The notes under the pieces: generated by a model
Databases searched by the model: none
What the model was told of the DNA's origin: nothing
The model's input: only the letters and a program-made list of their open reading frames with translations
Position numbers and translations under genes: made by a program
DNA from: Vibrio inusitatus
Lineage (GTDB): Bacteria; Pseudomonadota; Gammaproteobacteria; Enterobacterales; Vibrionaceae
Reading direction: 5' to 3'
Assembly (NCBI GenBank): GCA_024346935.1
Contig: AP024879.1
Coordinates: forward strand, 1,483,610 to 1,547,609
DNA length: 64,000 nt
In this document: one piece after another, positions 11,104 through 20,334 of the stretch
Layout: each line of letters opens with the position of its first letter
Position numbering within the stretch: position 1 is the first letter of the stretch

Positions 11104-12060
11104 TTAAGCTGAAGCGACTGTACGCAGAAGCTCTTCGATGACAGCATTGGCAGTAACCCCTTCAGCCTGCGCTTGGTAGGTTAGTAGTAGACGGTGGCGT
11201 AGTACAGGGAATATCACCGCTTGAATGTCTTCTGGGCTGACGAAATCTCTACCTGATAGCCATGCATTGGCACGCGCGGCTCTATCTAAGGCAATAGTGG
11301 CACGCGGACTCACACCCATTTCAATCCATTTTGTTAGGTCATCGCTGTAAGCTCGGGGATCACGCGTTGCCATGATCAGACGAATCATGTACTTCTCTAT
11401 GGTTTCGGCCATGTGAATAGACAAAACTTGACGACGAGCTTCGAAAATATCCTGTTGCGACAATGGGGTTTCGAAGTGTTGAATTTCCCCTAAAGCTTCG
11501 CCTCGATTCAGGCGTAGGATCTCCAGTTCACTCTCTGCATTGGGGTAATTAACCTCGAGATGAAGTAGAAAACGGTCAAGCTGAGCCTCTGGAAGGGGGT
11601 AGGTGCCTTCTTGCTCTATTGGGTTTTGGGTTGCCATTACCAAAAATAGATCTGGCAGTGGGTAGGTGGTCTGGCCGACACTGATTTGTTTTTCGGCCAT
11701 AGCTTCAAGCATGGCCGCTTGGACCTTAGCTGGAGCTCGGTTGACCTCATCGGCGAGTACTAAAGAGTGAAAAATAGGACCAGATTTAAACTCGAATTCA
11801 CCTGTTTCGGGACGATAGATATCGGTGCCGGTTAGATCAGATGGTAGAAGATCTGGTGTGAACTGGACTCGATGAAAACTTCCTTCAATACAATCTGCTA
11901 GTGATTTTACTGCACGAGTTTTAGCGAGACCAGGAGGCCCTTCCACTAAAATATGACCATCAGCCAATAGTGCAACAAGCAGTTGCTTAACGAGATTGTC
12001 TTGACCAATAACTTGAGATTCTAGGTAGCGTTGTAGTTGCTGGAATGACTGCGCTGGCAT
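11104..12060 (-). CDS. moxR: MoxR-family AAA+ ATPase
   Basis: A 318-residue AAA+ protein with Walker A GPPGLAKT (41-48), Walker B VLADE (101-105), sensor 1 MATQNP and an arginine-finger region (SPRATIALDRAAR). MoxR ATPases act as chaperones that help assemble or activate partner proteins, usually those carrying VWA domains, several of which follow in this operon. TAAGGAA lies about 8 nt upstream of the ATG. It is the first gene of the six-gene leftward operon, so the promoter should be in the 12061-12360 region. Confidence 0.93.
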   Translation of the reverse strand: MPAQSFQQLQRYLESQVIGQDNLVKQLLVALLADGHILVEGPPGLAKTRAVKSLADCIEGSFHRVQFTPDLLPSDLTGTDIYRPETGEFEFKSGPIFHSLVLADEVNRAPAKVQAAMLEAMAEKQISVGQTTYPLPDLFLVMATQNPIEQEGTYPLPEAQLDRFLLHLEVNYPNAESELEILRLNRGEALGEIQHFETPLSQQDIFEARRQVLSIHMAETIEKYMIRLIMATRDPRAYSDDLTKWIEMGVSPRATIALDRAARANAWLSGRDFVSPEDIQAVIFPVLRHRLLLTYQAQAEGVTANAVIEELLRTVASA

Positions 12061-12360
12061 ATGTGATGTTCCTTAAAGCGAGCATTTTAGTAAATAGATA
12101 GAGGAGAAATTTGTAAAAAAGTTCCCATTCTTTTTCTATTATTTTTTTCATAAAAACAGGTATTGATATTTAAGGTTAATATTTGGGCATTTTATCGTGA
12201 GTTCAAGAGGTTACAGGCATAAATTGATAGAAAACCATACGCTATTCAATGAGTTTGTTATACATCTTGAATTTTGAATTAGCGCATTTTCATACACATA
12301 TAATGACGATAGGATCTAAGTCATTTAGACTTGGGGCAATTCAGATTAAAGGACAAATTT
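12061..12360. promoter_or_regulatory. Divergent promoter region between moxR and the GNAT gene
   Basis: AT-rich spacer that must hold promoters for both directions. For the rightward gene a TATAAT lies at 12299-12304 with TTGAAT at 12274-12279 (19-nt spacing, longer than ideal). For the leftward moxR operon I see only T-rich stretches near 12130-12150 and no confident -35/-10 pair. Confidence 0.4.
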
Positions 12361-12942
12361 ATGTCAATCCGTCAGTTTCTCAAAGGTGAACGCGTAGCGC
12401 TTACCGCACAGCTAACCATTCAACTTATTCAAAAATCAGACTTGCAAGATATTATTACAATGTTGGACAACCCTAATGTTGCAGAGTATCTGTTTTTTGC
12501 GCCTGCCCCTGCTGAGGTGTACGAAGGTTACTTTGGACCAATGATTGATAATACGCAGCAAGCGATTGAAGATCAGACCTACCCTGACAATATCATAGGC
12601 ATTATTCGTGATAACAGCGGTCGTTATATGGGGATGGCTGCAATTACTAGCGTGATGTTTATGGATGGTAATTATGAAGTTGGCTACCAGCTTGCGGAAC
12701 ACGCATGGAAGCAGGGCATCGCCACTATCACTTGCCAATTCTTCACTAACATCGCGTTCGATGCACTAGGGGCACATAAAGTGTGTGCGGATTGCTATGC
12801 CGCCAATGTGGGTTCGTATCGTACTTTAGAGAAAAATGGCTATGAGCGAGAAGGCATGCAACAGAGTTACTATAAGTTGGAAAGTGGCTTTGATGATCGC
12901 TTACATTACGGCATGACACGGCAGCAGTATTTGCAGAAATAA
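12361..12942 (+). CDS. GNAT-family N-acetyltransferase (RimJ/RimL-like)
   Basis: A 193-residue acetyltransferase of the GNAT fold: LTIQLIQKSDLQDIITML at the start, the acetyl-CoA region YEVGYQLAEHAWKQGIATIT and the closing AHKVCADCYAANVGSYRTLEKNGYEREG (about 85-170). The last motif is typical of RimJ/RimL-type enzymes acting on protein N termini or small amines; substrate unknown. The frame opens with TTG at 12331, but ATG 12361 is preceded by AAAGGA and is chosen. It stands alone between moxR and a convergent transporter. Confidence 0.85.
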   Translation: MSIRQFLKGERVALTAQLTIQLIQKSDLQDIITMLDNPNVAEYLFFAPAPAEVYEGYFGPMIDNTQQAIEDQTYPDNIIGIIRDNSGRYMGMAAITSVMFMDGNYEVGYQLAEHAWKQGIATITCQFFTNIAFDALGAHKVCADCYAANVGSYRTLEKNGYEREGMQQSYYKLESGFDDRLHYGMTRQQYLQK

Positions 12943-12970
12943 AAAACAGAGGCTAATGAGCCTCTGTTTT
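12943..12970. terminator. Bidirectional Rho-independent terminator
   Basis: Perfect 12-bp stem (AAAACAGAGGCT 12943-12954, AGCCTCTGTTTT 12959-12970) with a 4-nt AATG loop. It has T residues on the right-hand side for the GNAT gene and A residues on the left that become T on the minus strand for the convergent transporter gene. Confidence 0.9.
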
Positions 12971-12988
12971 TCTATAAGACTAGAGTGT

Positions 12989-14464
12989 TCAAGCGACAAT
13001 CAAGAAGAAGATACAAGTCGCTACAATACCAATCAGTGCGTATGGGAACTGTGTTCTAGCATGTTGCATTGCCGTAACACCTGAACCTTGTGCCGACAGT
13101 ACGGTTGAGTCACTGAAGAAACATGAGTGACTACCCGCCGCAGATGCAGAAAGCAATGCCGCTACAGTTAGATGAAGAGGTACGCCTAGCTGTTCGCCCA
13201 AAGGTAGGACGATAGGCATAGCTACAGCAAATACACCCCAAGAAGACGCTGTTGCAAATACTAATGCGCCAGTAATCATAAAGATAATCGCAGGGAAGTA
13301 TTGTGCAGAAAGCAGTGGGCTTACGGTCTCGATGACAAACTGAGTTACGCCCAAGGAATCATTGACGTTTTTCAACATGAAACCACCGATAACGGTTGCC
13401 AGCGGCAGCAGCATCACTTTGATACCATCATAGATAGCATCGAACATAGAGTTCATTGAGATTAGATTTTGCATTCCATAGAAGCAAACGGTAAAGATAA
13501 TTGCTACGAATACACCCGCTAATAGGTCAATGCCAAAGTACCAGCTCGCTCCCACTAGCACGACCATAGGTAGCAAGAAGTTGATTAGGCCCATTGTAGG
13601 GTTTGTGTGTGAAGCAATATCAGAACCCAAGTCCATCTCTACAGAGTCATCAGGTTGTACTTGTCCGCCTTTCGCACGTTTTTCAGCAGCCTTCATTGGC
13701 CCAAGATCTGGCACTTTCTCAAGAGCTACTAGCAGTACAATCGCCAACGTTACCCAGCCGTAAGCCATGTAAGGGATTGCTTGGATGTAGGCTTTAATAC
13801 CTTCGCCTGCTTCTGCAACACCATTCGCTTCAAGCAGAGAACTAAAGAATATCGCCCAAGTAGAGATAGGGACCAAGATACAAATTGGCGCCGCTGTTGA
13901 ATCAACCAGGTAAGAGAGTTTTTCTCGAGAGATATTGTAACCGTCGGTCACCTTCTTCATCGAAGAGGAGATAGCAATCGCATTTAGGTAGTCATCGATG
14001 AAGATCAAGATACCAAGAGCGAATGTCATCAGCATTGATTGCTTACGACTCTTCACTTTAGTGACCAACATATCGGAAAAGCTAAGGATACTGCCACCCT
14101 TTTCAAGGATTGCGATTAACCCGCCCATCAGACCACAGACTAGAATGATCCATGCGATGGTTTCATCCATCATTACATCCATTGAGATGCCAACGATTTC
14201 TTCCACAGCTTCCGTTGGGTTAAGCAGTAGTACCCCAGCGATAGCACCAGTGAAAAGTGCTTCAACCGTACGGTGGGTAGTCAGTGCAAAGAGCAGTACA
14301 AGCCCTGTTGGTAGTAGGCCTATCCATCCGTACGCTTCTCCCTCAGCATGATTTAAGCCAATCGAGACAAAAAGGAGGAAAACCGCTATTGAAAAGATAG
14401 TGATAAAAGTGTGTTTACTGGTGATTTTCAACGATGGTGGCATCGTCTTGGTCTGTGTATTCAT
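12989..14464 (-). CDS. NhaC-family sodium/proton antiporter-like carrier
   Basis: A 491-residue membrane protein with about 11-12 hydrophobic helices and the NhaC-type signatures DDYLNAIAISSSM (conserved acidic pair) and SWGVFAVAMPIVLPLGEQLG. Family members exchange sodium for protons or couple to organic solutes such as malate/lactate. It lies 15 nt downstream of the gamma-glutamylputrescine synthetase gene on the same strand, and no other polyamine carrier is visible in the locus. A role in polyamine or GABA transport is therefore a reasonable inference, not shown. Confidence 0.85.
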   Translation of the reverse strand: MNTQTKTMPPSLKITSKHTFITIFSIAVFLLFVSIGLNHAEGEAYGWIGLLPTGLVLLFALTTHRTVEALFTGAIAGVLLLNPTEAVEEIVGISMDVMMDETIAWIILVCGLMGGLIAILEKGGSILSFSDMLVTKVKSRKQSMLMTFALGILIFIDDYLNAIAISSSMKKVTDGYNISREKLSYLVDSTAAPICILVPISTWAIFFSSLLEANGVAEAGEGIKAYIQAIPYMAYGWVTLAIVLLVALEKVPDLGPMKAAEKRAKGGQVQPDDSVEMDLGSDIASHTNPTMGLINFLLPMVVLVGASWYFGIDLLAGVFVAIIFTVCFYGMQNLISMNSMFDAIYDGIKVMLLPLATVIGGFMLKNVNDSLGVTQFVIETVSPLLSAQYFPAIIFMITGALVFATASSWGVFAVAMPIVLPLGEQLGVPLHLTVAALLSASAAGSHSCFFSDSTVLSAQGSGVTAMQHARTQFPYALIGIVATCIFFLIVA

Positions 14465-14479
14465 GTAATAGTTCCTTTA

Positions 14480-15823
14480 TTAAGCCGTATGTAGCATCCA
14501 GTCGATTTCGGTCGTGGTAATTGCACGCTCAAATTCGGCTAACTCGCTATGCTTGCAGGCTAGATACAAACCGATGAACTCCTTCGAGATAAACTGAGAG
14601 AGTTCACTGACTTCAAGTAAATTCAAGGCTTCGAACATACGTCTAGGTAGTTCAGCCGCCTCTTCATTAAGAGCAGGTGGACATTGCTCTTGCGTGTATT
14701 GGTCACTCGCTAATACTGAAGACAGCACTACGGCAGCAAGGATATAAGGGTTAACGTCAGCACCAGCAATGCGGTGCTCAATTCGACGATTCTTTGGGTC
14801 ACTCAGTGGCACGCGAAAAGACACGCCTCTGTGATTTGTTGCCCAGTCAGCCTTTGTTGGCACATAGGCTCCGGGTACGAAACGGCGGTATGAATTTACG
14901 TTGGGGCAAATTAAACCGATAGAACCGGCCGATTGAGCCAGCATTGCCGTCATTGTTTGATAGAAAAGAGGGCTTGCTTCGCCATTGTCTTGGCTAAACA
15001 GATTGTTATTGTCTGAATCAAGAAGGCTGATATGAGCATGCATGCCACTACCCGCTTCATCAGCGAAAGGCTTAGCCATAAATGTGGCATCAAAGTTGTG
15101 CTTGCTTGCGACCTGACGAATTAAACGTTTGGCAATGATGATCTCATCACATGATCGAAGCACATCTTGAGAGTGGTTGAAGTTGATTTCAAATTGGCCT
15201 GGTGCAGATTCAGATAACGCGCCAGAGGTATTCAAGTTTTGCGCTTGGGCAAGAGTATTTAAGTCTGTTAAAAATCCATCATAGTCATCTAGACCGTCTA
15301 CATCATATACCTCAGTGTTCTTTTCTCGAATATTTTTGGCAGGATTCATGGCCTTAAGTAGCTCACCCGATCTCGTTCGTTCCTTATCAACTAAATAGAA
15401 CTCAAGCTCAAAAGCCATACAGGGATATTGGTTGTTGTCTTTCAGTTGTTTGAGTTGTTTTTCAAGGATGTTGCGAATAAAGAGAGGGCTGGGCTGAGTA
15501 GCAGAATCGTCCATCATAGTCAAAAGCACTTGGCCTGTATTCTCTCGCGCTGTTGGCGTTAAAGAGGCTGGAACAGGAAAGCAAATATTGTCGGGTTCGC
15601 CAAGCTCTTCACCTAATCCGGCTGACTCCACTACATTTCCTTTGGTATCGAGAGTAATAGTCGATAGAGGCAGTGCGATTCCTTTACCCACCTTCTCTAG
15701 AGCTTCTGCAGGAATGCGTTTTCCTCTTGGCGTTCCGTTGATGTCGGTAAAAATAAGGTCGATAAACTCTATATTTGGCCAATTTTGTCGAAAATTTTTA
15801 ACTTCCTGTTGAAACCATTCCAT
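14480..15823 (-). CDS. puuA: Gamma-glutamylputrescine synthetase (glutamine-synthetase-like)
   Basis: A 447-residue glutamine-synthetase-fold enzyme with the metal/ATP motifs AFELEFYLVD, SGMHAHISL and the C-terminal NRRIEHRIAGADVNPYILAA. It would ligate glutamate to putrescine using ATP, the first step of the Puu pathway. The context (PuuD, PuuR, PuuC, PuuB across the divergent promoter) supports PuuA over true GlnA. A longer frame begins at ATG 15844, but ATG 15823 has a strong TGGAGAG 6-12 nt upstream and is preferred. Cotranscribed with the NhaC-like gene. Confidence 0.9.
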   Translation of the reverse strand: MEWFQQEVKNFRQNWPNIEFIDLIFTDINGTPRGKRIPAEALEKVGKGIALPLSTITLDTKGNVVESAGLGEELGEPDNICFPVPASLTPTARENTGQVLLTMMDDSATQPSPLFIRNILEKQLKQLKDNNQYPCMAFELEFYLVDKERTRSGELLKAMNPAKNIREKNTEVYDVDGLDDYDGFLTDLNTLAQAQNLNTSGALSESAPGQFEINFNHSQDVLRSCDEIIIAKRLIRQVASKHNFDATFMAKPFADEAGSGMHAHISLLDSDNNNLFSQDNGEASPLFYQTMTAMLAQSAGSIGLICPNVNSYRRFVPGAYVPTKADWATNHRGVSFRVPLSDPKNRRIEHRIAGADVNPYILAAVVLSSVLASDQYTQEQCPPALNEEAAELPRRMFEALNLLEVSELSQFISKEFIGLYLACKHSELAEFERAITTTEIDWMLHTA

Positions 15824-16154
15824 TTTAACTCTCCAGTAATTCATTACTCAAGGTGTGCAAAATATTAAAATTGTTAACTTTTACTCACTTGGTAAACGAT
15901 TTCATGAATAATTTCTTCTTATACAGACACTTAGATGTATACCGAAGCATTTTCATGCGATTTGATGTTCGTTTTACTTAACTTATTATTAACACTAGAT
16001 TCCTTTTTGCTCAATATATTGACCGGTTTTCATTCGTTTTGCGCATAAAAAACAGACTTTCGTCACGGTTTGTTAAATATATCTACCAATTTAGTTGCTC
16101 GAATTAATGACCATATGTAATGTGAGTGTTAAATAAATCTTGCACGGAATGGCT
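15824..16154. promoter_or_regulatory. Divergent puuA / puuD promoter region
   Basis: AT-rich 331-bp spacer with no coding signal. It contains the candidate PuuR operator described separately and a degenerate relative (GTTAAATATATCTACC, about 16072-16087). Promoter hexamers cannot be assigned confidently by eye. Confidence 0.5.
16009..16026. promoter_or_regulatory. Candidate PuuR operator
   Basis: GCTCAATATATTGACCGG contains the perfect palindrome TCAATATATTGA (16011-16022). As I recall it, the E. coli PuuR box centres on CAATATATTGACC, so this is a close match. It lies in the region shared by puuA and puuD, where PuuR would be expected to act. Recognition is from memory of the motif. Confidence 0.55.
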
Positions 16155-16904
16155 ATGTCAGATTCTCGTAAACCAATCATCGGTGTTGTCAGTTGCAGCA
16201 AGTCTCTTGGAGGCTATCAAATACAAGCTGTTAATGAGTTCTACCTAGATGCTGTTACTGATTTTGGCGGAATACCTATTGTAATATCTCCAAGAACCAC
16301 CTCGGATGACCTCGAGAAACTGTTGGATATGTGTGATGGTTTTCTATTCCCTGGTAGCCATTCAAACGTCGCTCCACATCGCTATGGTGCAGAGCACGTT
16401 GAGCTTAAAACAGATGAAGCAAGAGATGAGATTTCAATTTCTTTACTTCGTCATGCGGTAGATAGAGATATTCCTTGCCTTGGAATATGTCGTGGATTTC
16501 AAGAAATGAATGTAGCACTTGGTGGAACTTTAACCCCAGCAGTGCATGAATCTGGTTATAATGATCATAGAGAAAGCCAAACTGATGATTTTTCTGAAAA
16601 ATATGCACCGTCTCATCCTGTACTGGTGCAAGAAAACAGTAAATTTGAAGGTTGGTTATCTCAATACAATTGGCAAAATACGCAAAGCTTCGATGTGAAC
16701 ACACTTCACAATCAAGGGGTTAAAAAGTTAGCACCTACCTTAATGGTAGAGGCAACAGCCCCTGATGGTCTTGTCGAAGCCTTTAGCCTCCCAGATCAAA
16801 GGTTCTTTGTTGGGGTGCAATGGCACCCTGAATGGCAAGCAACAAGTAATCATTTCTCCAAGATCTTGTTCAAAGAATTTATGATGGAGGCTTCTCACTC
16901 TTAA
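16155..16904 (+). CDS. puuD: Gamma-glutamyl-GABA hydrolase
   Basis: A 249-residue class-I glutamine-amidotransferase-like hydrolase. The nucleophile motif LGICRGFQE places Cys112, and VQWHPEW gives His224 and Glu226 of the triad. It splits gamma-glutamyl-GABA into glutamate and GABA. PGSHSNVAPHRYG and SPDGLVEA-like segments align with E. coli PuuD. The frame opens at TTG 16140, with ATGs at 16149 and 16155; the last has GGA about 8 nt upstream and gives an N terminus MSDSRKPIIGVV, so it is chosen, but 16149 is possible. Confidence 0.9.
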   Translation: MSDSRKPIIGVVSCSKSLGGYQIQAVNEFYLDAVTDFGGIPIVISPRTTSDDLEKLLDMCDGFLFPGSHSNVAPHRYGAEHVELKTDEARDEISISLLRHAVDRDIPCLGICRGFQEMNVALGGTLTPAVHESGYNDHRESQTDDFSEKYAPSHPVLVQENSKFEGWLSQYNWQNTQSFDVNTLHNQGVKKLAPTLMVEATAPDGLVEAFSLPDQRFFVGVQWHPEWQATSNHFSKILFKEFMMEASHS

Positions 16905-16917
16905 AGGAGCTTTATCA

Positions 16918-17475
16918 ATGGACAACCAACTGATTGGTCAAAATATTGTTCAGTTGCGAAAACAGCATGGATTGTCACAAAGGGAATTAGCAGAAAAAGC
17001 AGGGATCACACACAGCGCAATCTCATCTATAGAGAATGCCAAAGTCAGTCCTTCTGTGAGTTCTCTACAAAAAATAGTGAATGTATTTTCACTGTCTTTA
17101 TCAGAATTTTTTACGTTTGACCAAGCAGGGAAAACGGAAGAAAAAGTGGTCTTTAAGCCTGATGAACTAGTTGAAATGGGCAGCGATACAGTATCAATGA
17201 AGCTTGTCACCAATGGCTCAAAGAAACAGGTGATAGGTTTTTTGATAGAAGAGTACGCCCCGCAAAGCACCACAGGAACGGATGAAATTAAACATGAAGG
17301 TGAAGAGGTCGGCACGATACTAGAAGGCGAAATTACGCTGGAATATCAAGGCAACTCTTACATCATCAAGGCCGGTGAATCTTATGTCATAGACACCACT
17401 GTGCCTCATAAATTTATAAATCACACAGGCAAGGCTTGCAGAATGATAAGTGCGCATACGCCAACCACATTCTAG
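16918..17475 (+). CDS. puuR: PuuR-like transcriptional regulator (XRE HTH plus cupin)
   Basis: A 185-residue regulator with an XRE-type helix-turn-helix (about 8-62; LSQRELAEKAGITHSAISSIEN) and a C-terminal cupin (about 105-180; GEEVGTILEGEITLEYQG, TVPHKFINHTG). This is the PuuR layout, a repressor of putrescine catabolic genes released by putrescine. AAGGAG precedes the ATG and it follows puuD by 13 nt. The cupin overlaps in position with inducer-binding domains of the family. Confidence 0.9.
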   Translation: MDNQLIGQNIVQLRKQHGLSQRELAEKAGITHSAISSIENAKVSPSVSSLQKIVNVFSLSLSEFFTFDQAGKTEEKVVFKPDELVEMGSDTVSMKLVTNGSKKQVIGFLIEEYAPQSTTGTDEIKHEGEEVGTILEGEITLEYQGNSYIIKAGESYVIDTTVPHKFINHTGKACRMISAHTPTTF

Positions 17476-17510
17476 TGGGCTTTCCTTGTTGTGATAAACA
17501 AGGAGAGTGT

Positions 17511-18995
17511 ATGAAACTTAAATCTGATTGGTTAGAACTGCAACAAAGCCTAAACATTGAAGGCAGAGCCTACATCAATGGCGAGTTTACCGAAGCGATC
17601 TGCGGTGAACGTTTAGCGGTAATTAACCCAGCAACAGATGACATCATTACAGACATCGCTCGCTGTCAATCTGACGACGTAGAATTAGCAGTAGGATGTG
17701 CTCGTCACGCATTCAAACAAGGAGAGTGGAGCGATAGTGCTCCCTCTTATAGAAAAGCGGTTCTGAACAAATTTGCTGACCTTATCGACGCTCACAACGA
17801 TGAACTTGCTCTACTTGAAACCCTAGATACGGGCAAACCTATTGCTCACAGCGTCTCTACTGATATTCCTGGTGCTGCAAATGCACTACGTTGGTATGCA
17901 GAAGCAATCGACAAGGTATATGGCGAAGTCGCTCCAACCGAAAAAGACGTACATGCCTTTATTTCTCATCAAGCGATTGGTGTCGTGGCTGCGGTTGTTC
18001 CTTGGAACTTTCCTTTGTGGATTGCGTGTTGGAAGCTAGGCCCTGCACTTGCCGCTGGCAACAGTATCATTCTTAAACCTTCAGAGAAATCCTCTTTAAC
18101 CGCTATCTTCCTTGGCAAATTAGCTTCAGAAGCGGGTTTACCTAACGGTGTTTTTCAAGTATTGACCGGCTTTGGCCATGAAGTAGGTGACGCACTTTCC
18201 CGCCATCAAGATATCGATTGTATTACCTTCACAGGGTCAACACGAGTAGCAGGCCAATTGATGATTGCGTCTGGTGAAACAAATCTAAAGCGTGTTTGGG
18301 CTGAAGCAGGTGGTAAGAATGCCAACATCGTTTTTGAAGATTGTGGCGACCTCGACCGAGCAGCAGCAGAAACTGCAGGCGGATGCTTTTATAACCAAGG
18401 CGAAGTGTGCGTAGCCGCAACTCGTTTGCTGGTACATGAAAGCATCAAAGACGAATTCGTAGAAAAAGTCATCGCAGCGGCGAAAAACTTCCAGCCAAAA
18501 GATCCTCTCGATCCGTCGTCTTCAATGGGTGCGCTGATAGATCAAGAACACAAAGCTAAGGTTTTGAGTTACGTCGAATTAGGTATAGACGCTGGCGCAA
18601 CATTGCGTTGCGGTGGTGACGTCGACGGACAAGGTGCATTTGTAGAACCGGTGATCTTGGATAACGTCGATAACAAGATGCGAGTGGCACAGGAAGAGAT
18701 TTTCGGTCCTGTCTTGTGCGTGATTCCATTTAGCACAGAGCAACAAGCTATTGATATAGCGAATGACTCTCAATATGGGCTAGGCGCTGCACTTTGGAGT
18801 GACAATATCAATCGCGTTCACCGTGTCGCGAAAAAGCTTCAGGCTGGTTCAGTTTGGGTGAACAACTACAACGAAGGGGACATGACTGTTCCGTTCGGTG
18901 GCTTCAAAATGAGTGGTAACGGGCGAGACAAATCGCTTCACGCTATGGAGAAATTCACCGAAACAAAAACGACATGGATTCGTCTTCAGCCATAA
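17511..18995 (+). CDS. puuC: Gamma-glutamyl-gamma-aminobutyraldehyde dehydrogenase
   Basis: A 494-residue NAD(P)-dependent aldehyde dehydrogenase with VPWNFPLW, TGSTRVAG, general base Glu265 (WAEAGG) and nucleophile Cys300 (NQGEVC). In this context it should oxidise gamma-glutamyl-gamma-aminobutyraldehyde to gamma-glutamyl-GABA. The open frame reaches back to 17436 inside puuR, but ATG 17511 has AAGGAG just upstream and is the real start. Spacing of 35 nt from puuR and 45 nt to puuB supports one operon. Confidence 0.92.
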   Translation: MKLKSDWLELQQSLNIEGRAYINGEFTEAICGERLAVINPATDDIITDIARCQSDDVELAVGCARHAFKQGEWSDSAPSYRKAVLNKFADLIDAHNDELALLETLDTGKPIAHSVSTDIPGAANALRWYAEAIDKVYGEVAPTEKDVHAFISHQAIGVVAAVVPWNFPLWIACWKLGPALAAGNSIILKPSEKSSLTAIFLGKLASEAGLPNGVFQVLTGFGHEVGDALSRHQDIDCITFTGSTRVAGQLMIASGETNLKRVWAEAGGKNANIVFEDCGDLDRAAAETAGGCFYNQGEVCVAATRLLVHESIKDEFVEKVIAAAKNFQPKDPLDPSSSMGALIDQEHKAKVLSYVELGIDAGATLRCGGDVDGQGAFVEPVILDNVDNKMRVAQEEIFGPVLCVIPFSTEQQAIDIANDSQYGLGAALWSDNINRVHRVAKKLQAGSVWVNNYNEGDMTVPFGGFKMSGNGRDKSLHAMEKFTETKTTWIRLQP

Positions 18996-19040
18996 GCTCA
19001 CAAGAGTTGGCTTGCCCCTGAATAGATAAGGAATATTGTA

Positions 19041-20318
19041 ATGAACAAACATACCGATTCGTTTTATGCTAATTCGATAGATAACATCGTTGAGTATCCT
19101 CAACTACAAGACAACATTGAATGTGATGTATGTGTAGTGGGTGCTGGTTTCTCTGGATTATCTTCAGCGCTGCATCTAGCAGAGAAAGGTTTTAAGGTTG
19201 TTGTTTTAGAAAGTGCCAAAGTGGGCTTTGGCGCAACGGGCCGCAATGGCGGTCAGATTGTGAATAGCTACAGTCGTGATGTGGATGTAATCGAAAGTCG
19301 TTATGGCGAAAAACAGGCGAAACAGCTGTGTGACATGATCTTTGAAGGTGGCGATATTATTCGTGGCCTTGTTGATAAGTACCAGATCAATTGCGACCTA
19401 AAACAAGGTGGCCTGTTTACTGCATTAAACCCTAAGCAATTCAAAAGCCTAGAACATCACAAGAAAAACTGGGAACGCTATGGCAATGACCAACTTTCGA
19501 TCTTAGATGCTTCAGAGGTCGAATCTGCAGTAGGTACTGATGCCTACGTAGGCGGCCTGCTTGATATGCGTGGTGGACACATTCACCCGTTAAAACTTGC
19601 ACTGGGCGAAGCAGCTGCATTTGTATCTTTAGGCGGACAAATCTTCGAACAGTCAGCGGTTACGTCTATTGAAAAGGGTGCAAATCCGATCGCTCGTACA
19701 GCAACAGGTAGTGTTAAGTCTAAGTACCTAGTTCTAGCGGGTAATGCTTACCTTGGCGGTCTTGCTCCTAATATCAGTAACAAAGCGATTCCTTGTGGTA
19801 CTCAGGTAGTGGCAACAGAGCAACTCACTGAGGAACAATTGAAAACTATCCTACCAAGTGATTACTGTGTAGAAGATTGTAACTACTTGCTTGATTACTT
19901 CCGTTTGAGTGCCGACAAGCGTTTATTGTTTGGCGGTGGCGTTGTGTATGGCGCGAGAGATCCACAAGACATTGAGTCTTTACTTCGTCCAAAAATGGAG
20001 TCGATATTCCCTCAACTTAAGGGTATCGGTATCGATTATCAATGGACGGGTAACTTCTTACTTACCTATTCACGTATGCCGCAGTTTGGTTCGTTTGCCG
20101 ACAATGTCTATTACCTGCAAGGGTATAGCGGCCATGGCGTGACTTGTACTCATCTTGCAGGAAAGTTACTGGCAGAGGCTCTAACTGGACATGCTGAGCG
20201 ATTTGATGCTTTTGCAGCATTAAGACACCCATCATTCCCTGGTGGACGCCACTTCCAAATCCCATTTACTGCGATGGGTGCGGCGTATTACAACCTTCGT
20301 GACAAATTAGCTATCTAA
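19041..20318 (+). CDS. puuB: Gamma-glutamylputrescine oxidoreductase
   Basis: A 425-residue FAD-dependent amine oxidase of the DAO type. The dinucleotide-binding motif VVGAGFSGLSSALHLAEKG sits at about 30-50, followed by GFGATGRNGGQIV, and the C-terminal FAD contact GYSGHGVTCTHLAGKLLAE. It oxidises gamma-glutamylputrescine to the aldehyde that PuuC uses, releasing ammonia and peroxide. It lies between puuC and the agmatine genes with short spacers. Good Shine-Dalgarno (AAGGAA). Confidence 0.92.
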   Translation: MNKHTDSFYANSIDNIVEYPQLQDNIECDVCVVGAGFSGLSSALHLAEKGFKVVVLESAKVGFGATGRNGGQIVNSYSRDVDVIESRYGEKQAKQLCDMIFEGGDIIRGLVDKYQINCDLKQGGLFTALNPKQFKSLEHHKKNWERYGNDQLSILDASEVESAVGTDAYVGGLLDMRGGHIHPLKLALGEAAAFVSLGGQIFEQSAVTSIEKGANPIARTATGSVKSKYLVLAGNAYLGGLAPNISNKAIPCGTQVVATEQLTEEQLKTILPSDYCVEDCNYLLDYFRLSADKRLLFGGGVVYGARDPQDIESLLRPKMESIFPQLKGIGIDYQWTGNFLLTYSRMPQFGSFADNVYYLQGYSGHGVTCTHLAGKLLAEALTGHAERFDAFAALRHPSFPGGRHFQIPFTAMGAAYYNLRDKLAI

Positions 20319-20334
20319 GAAATAAGGACATTCC

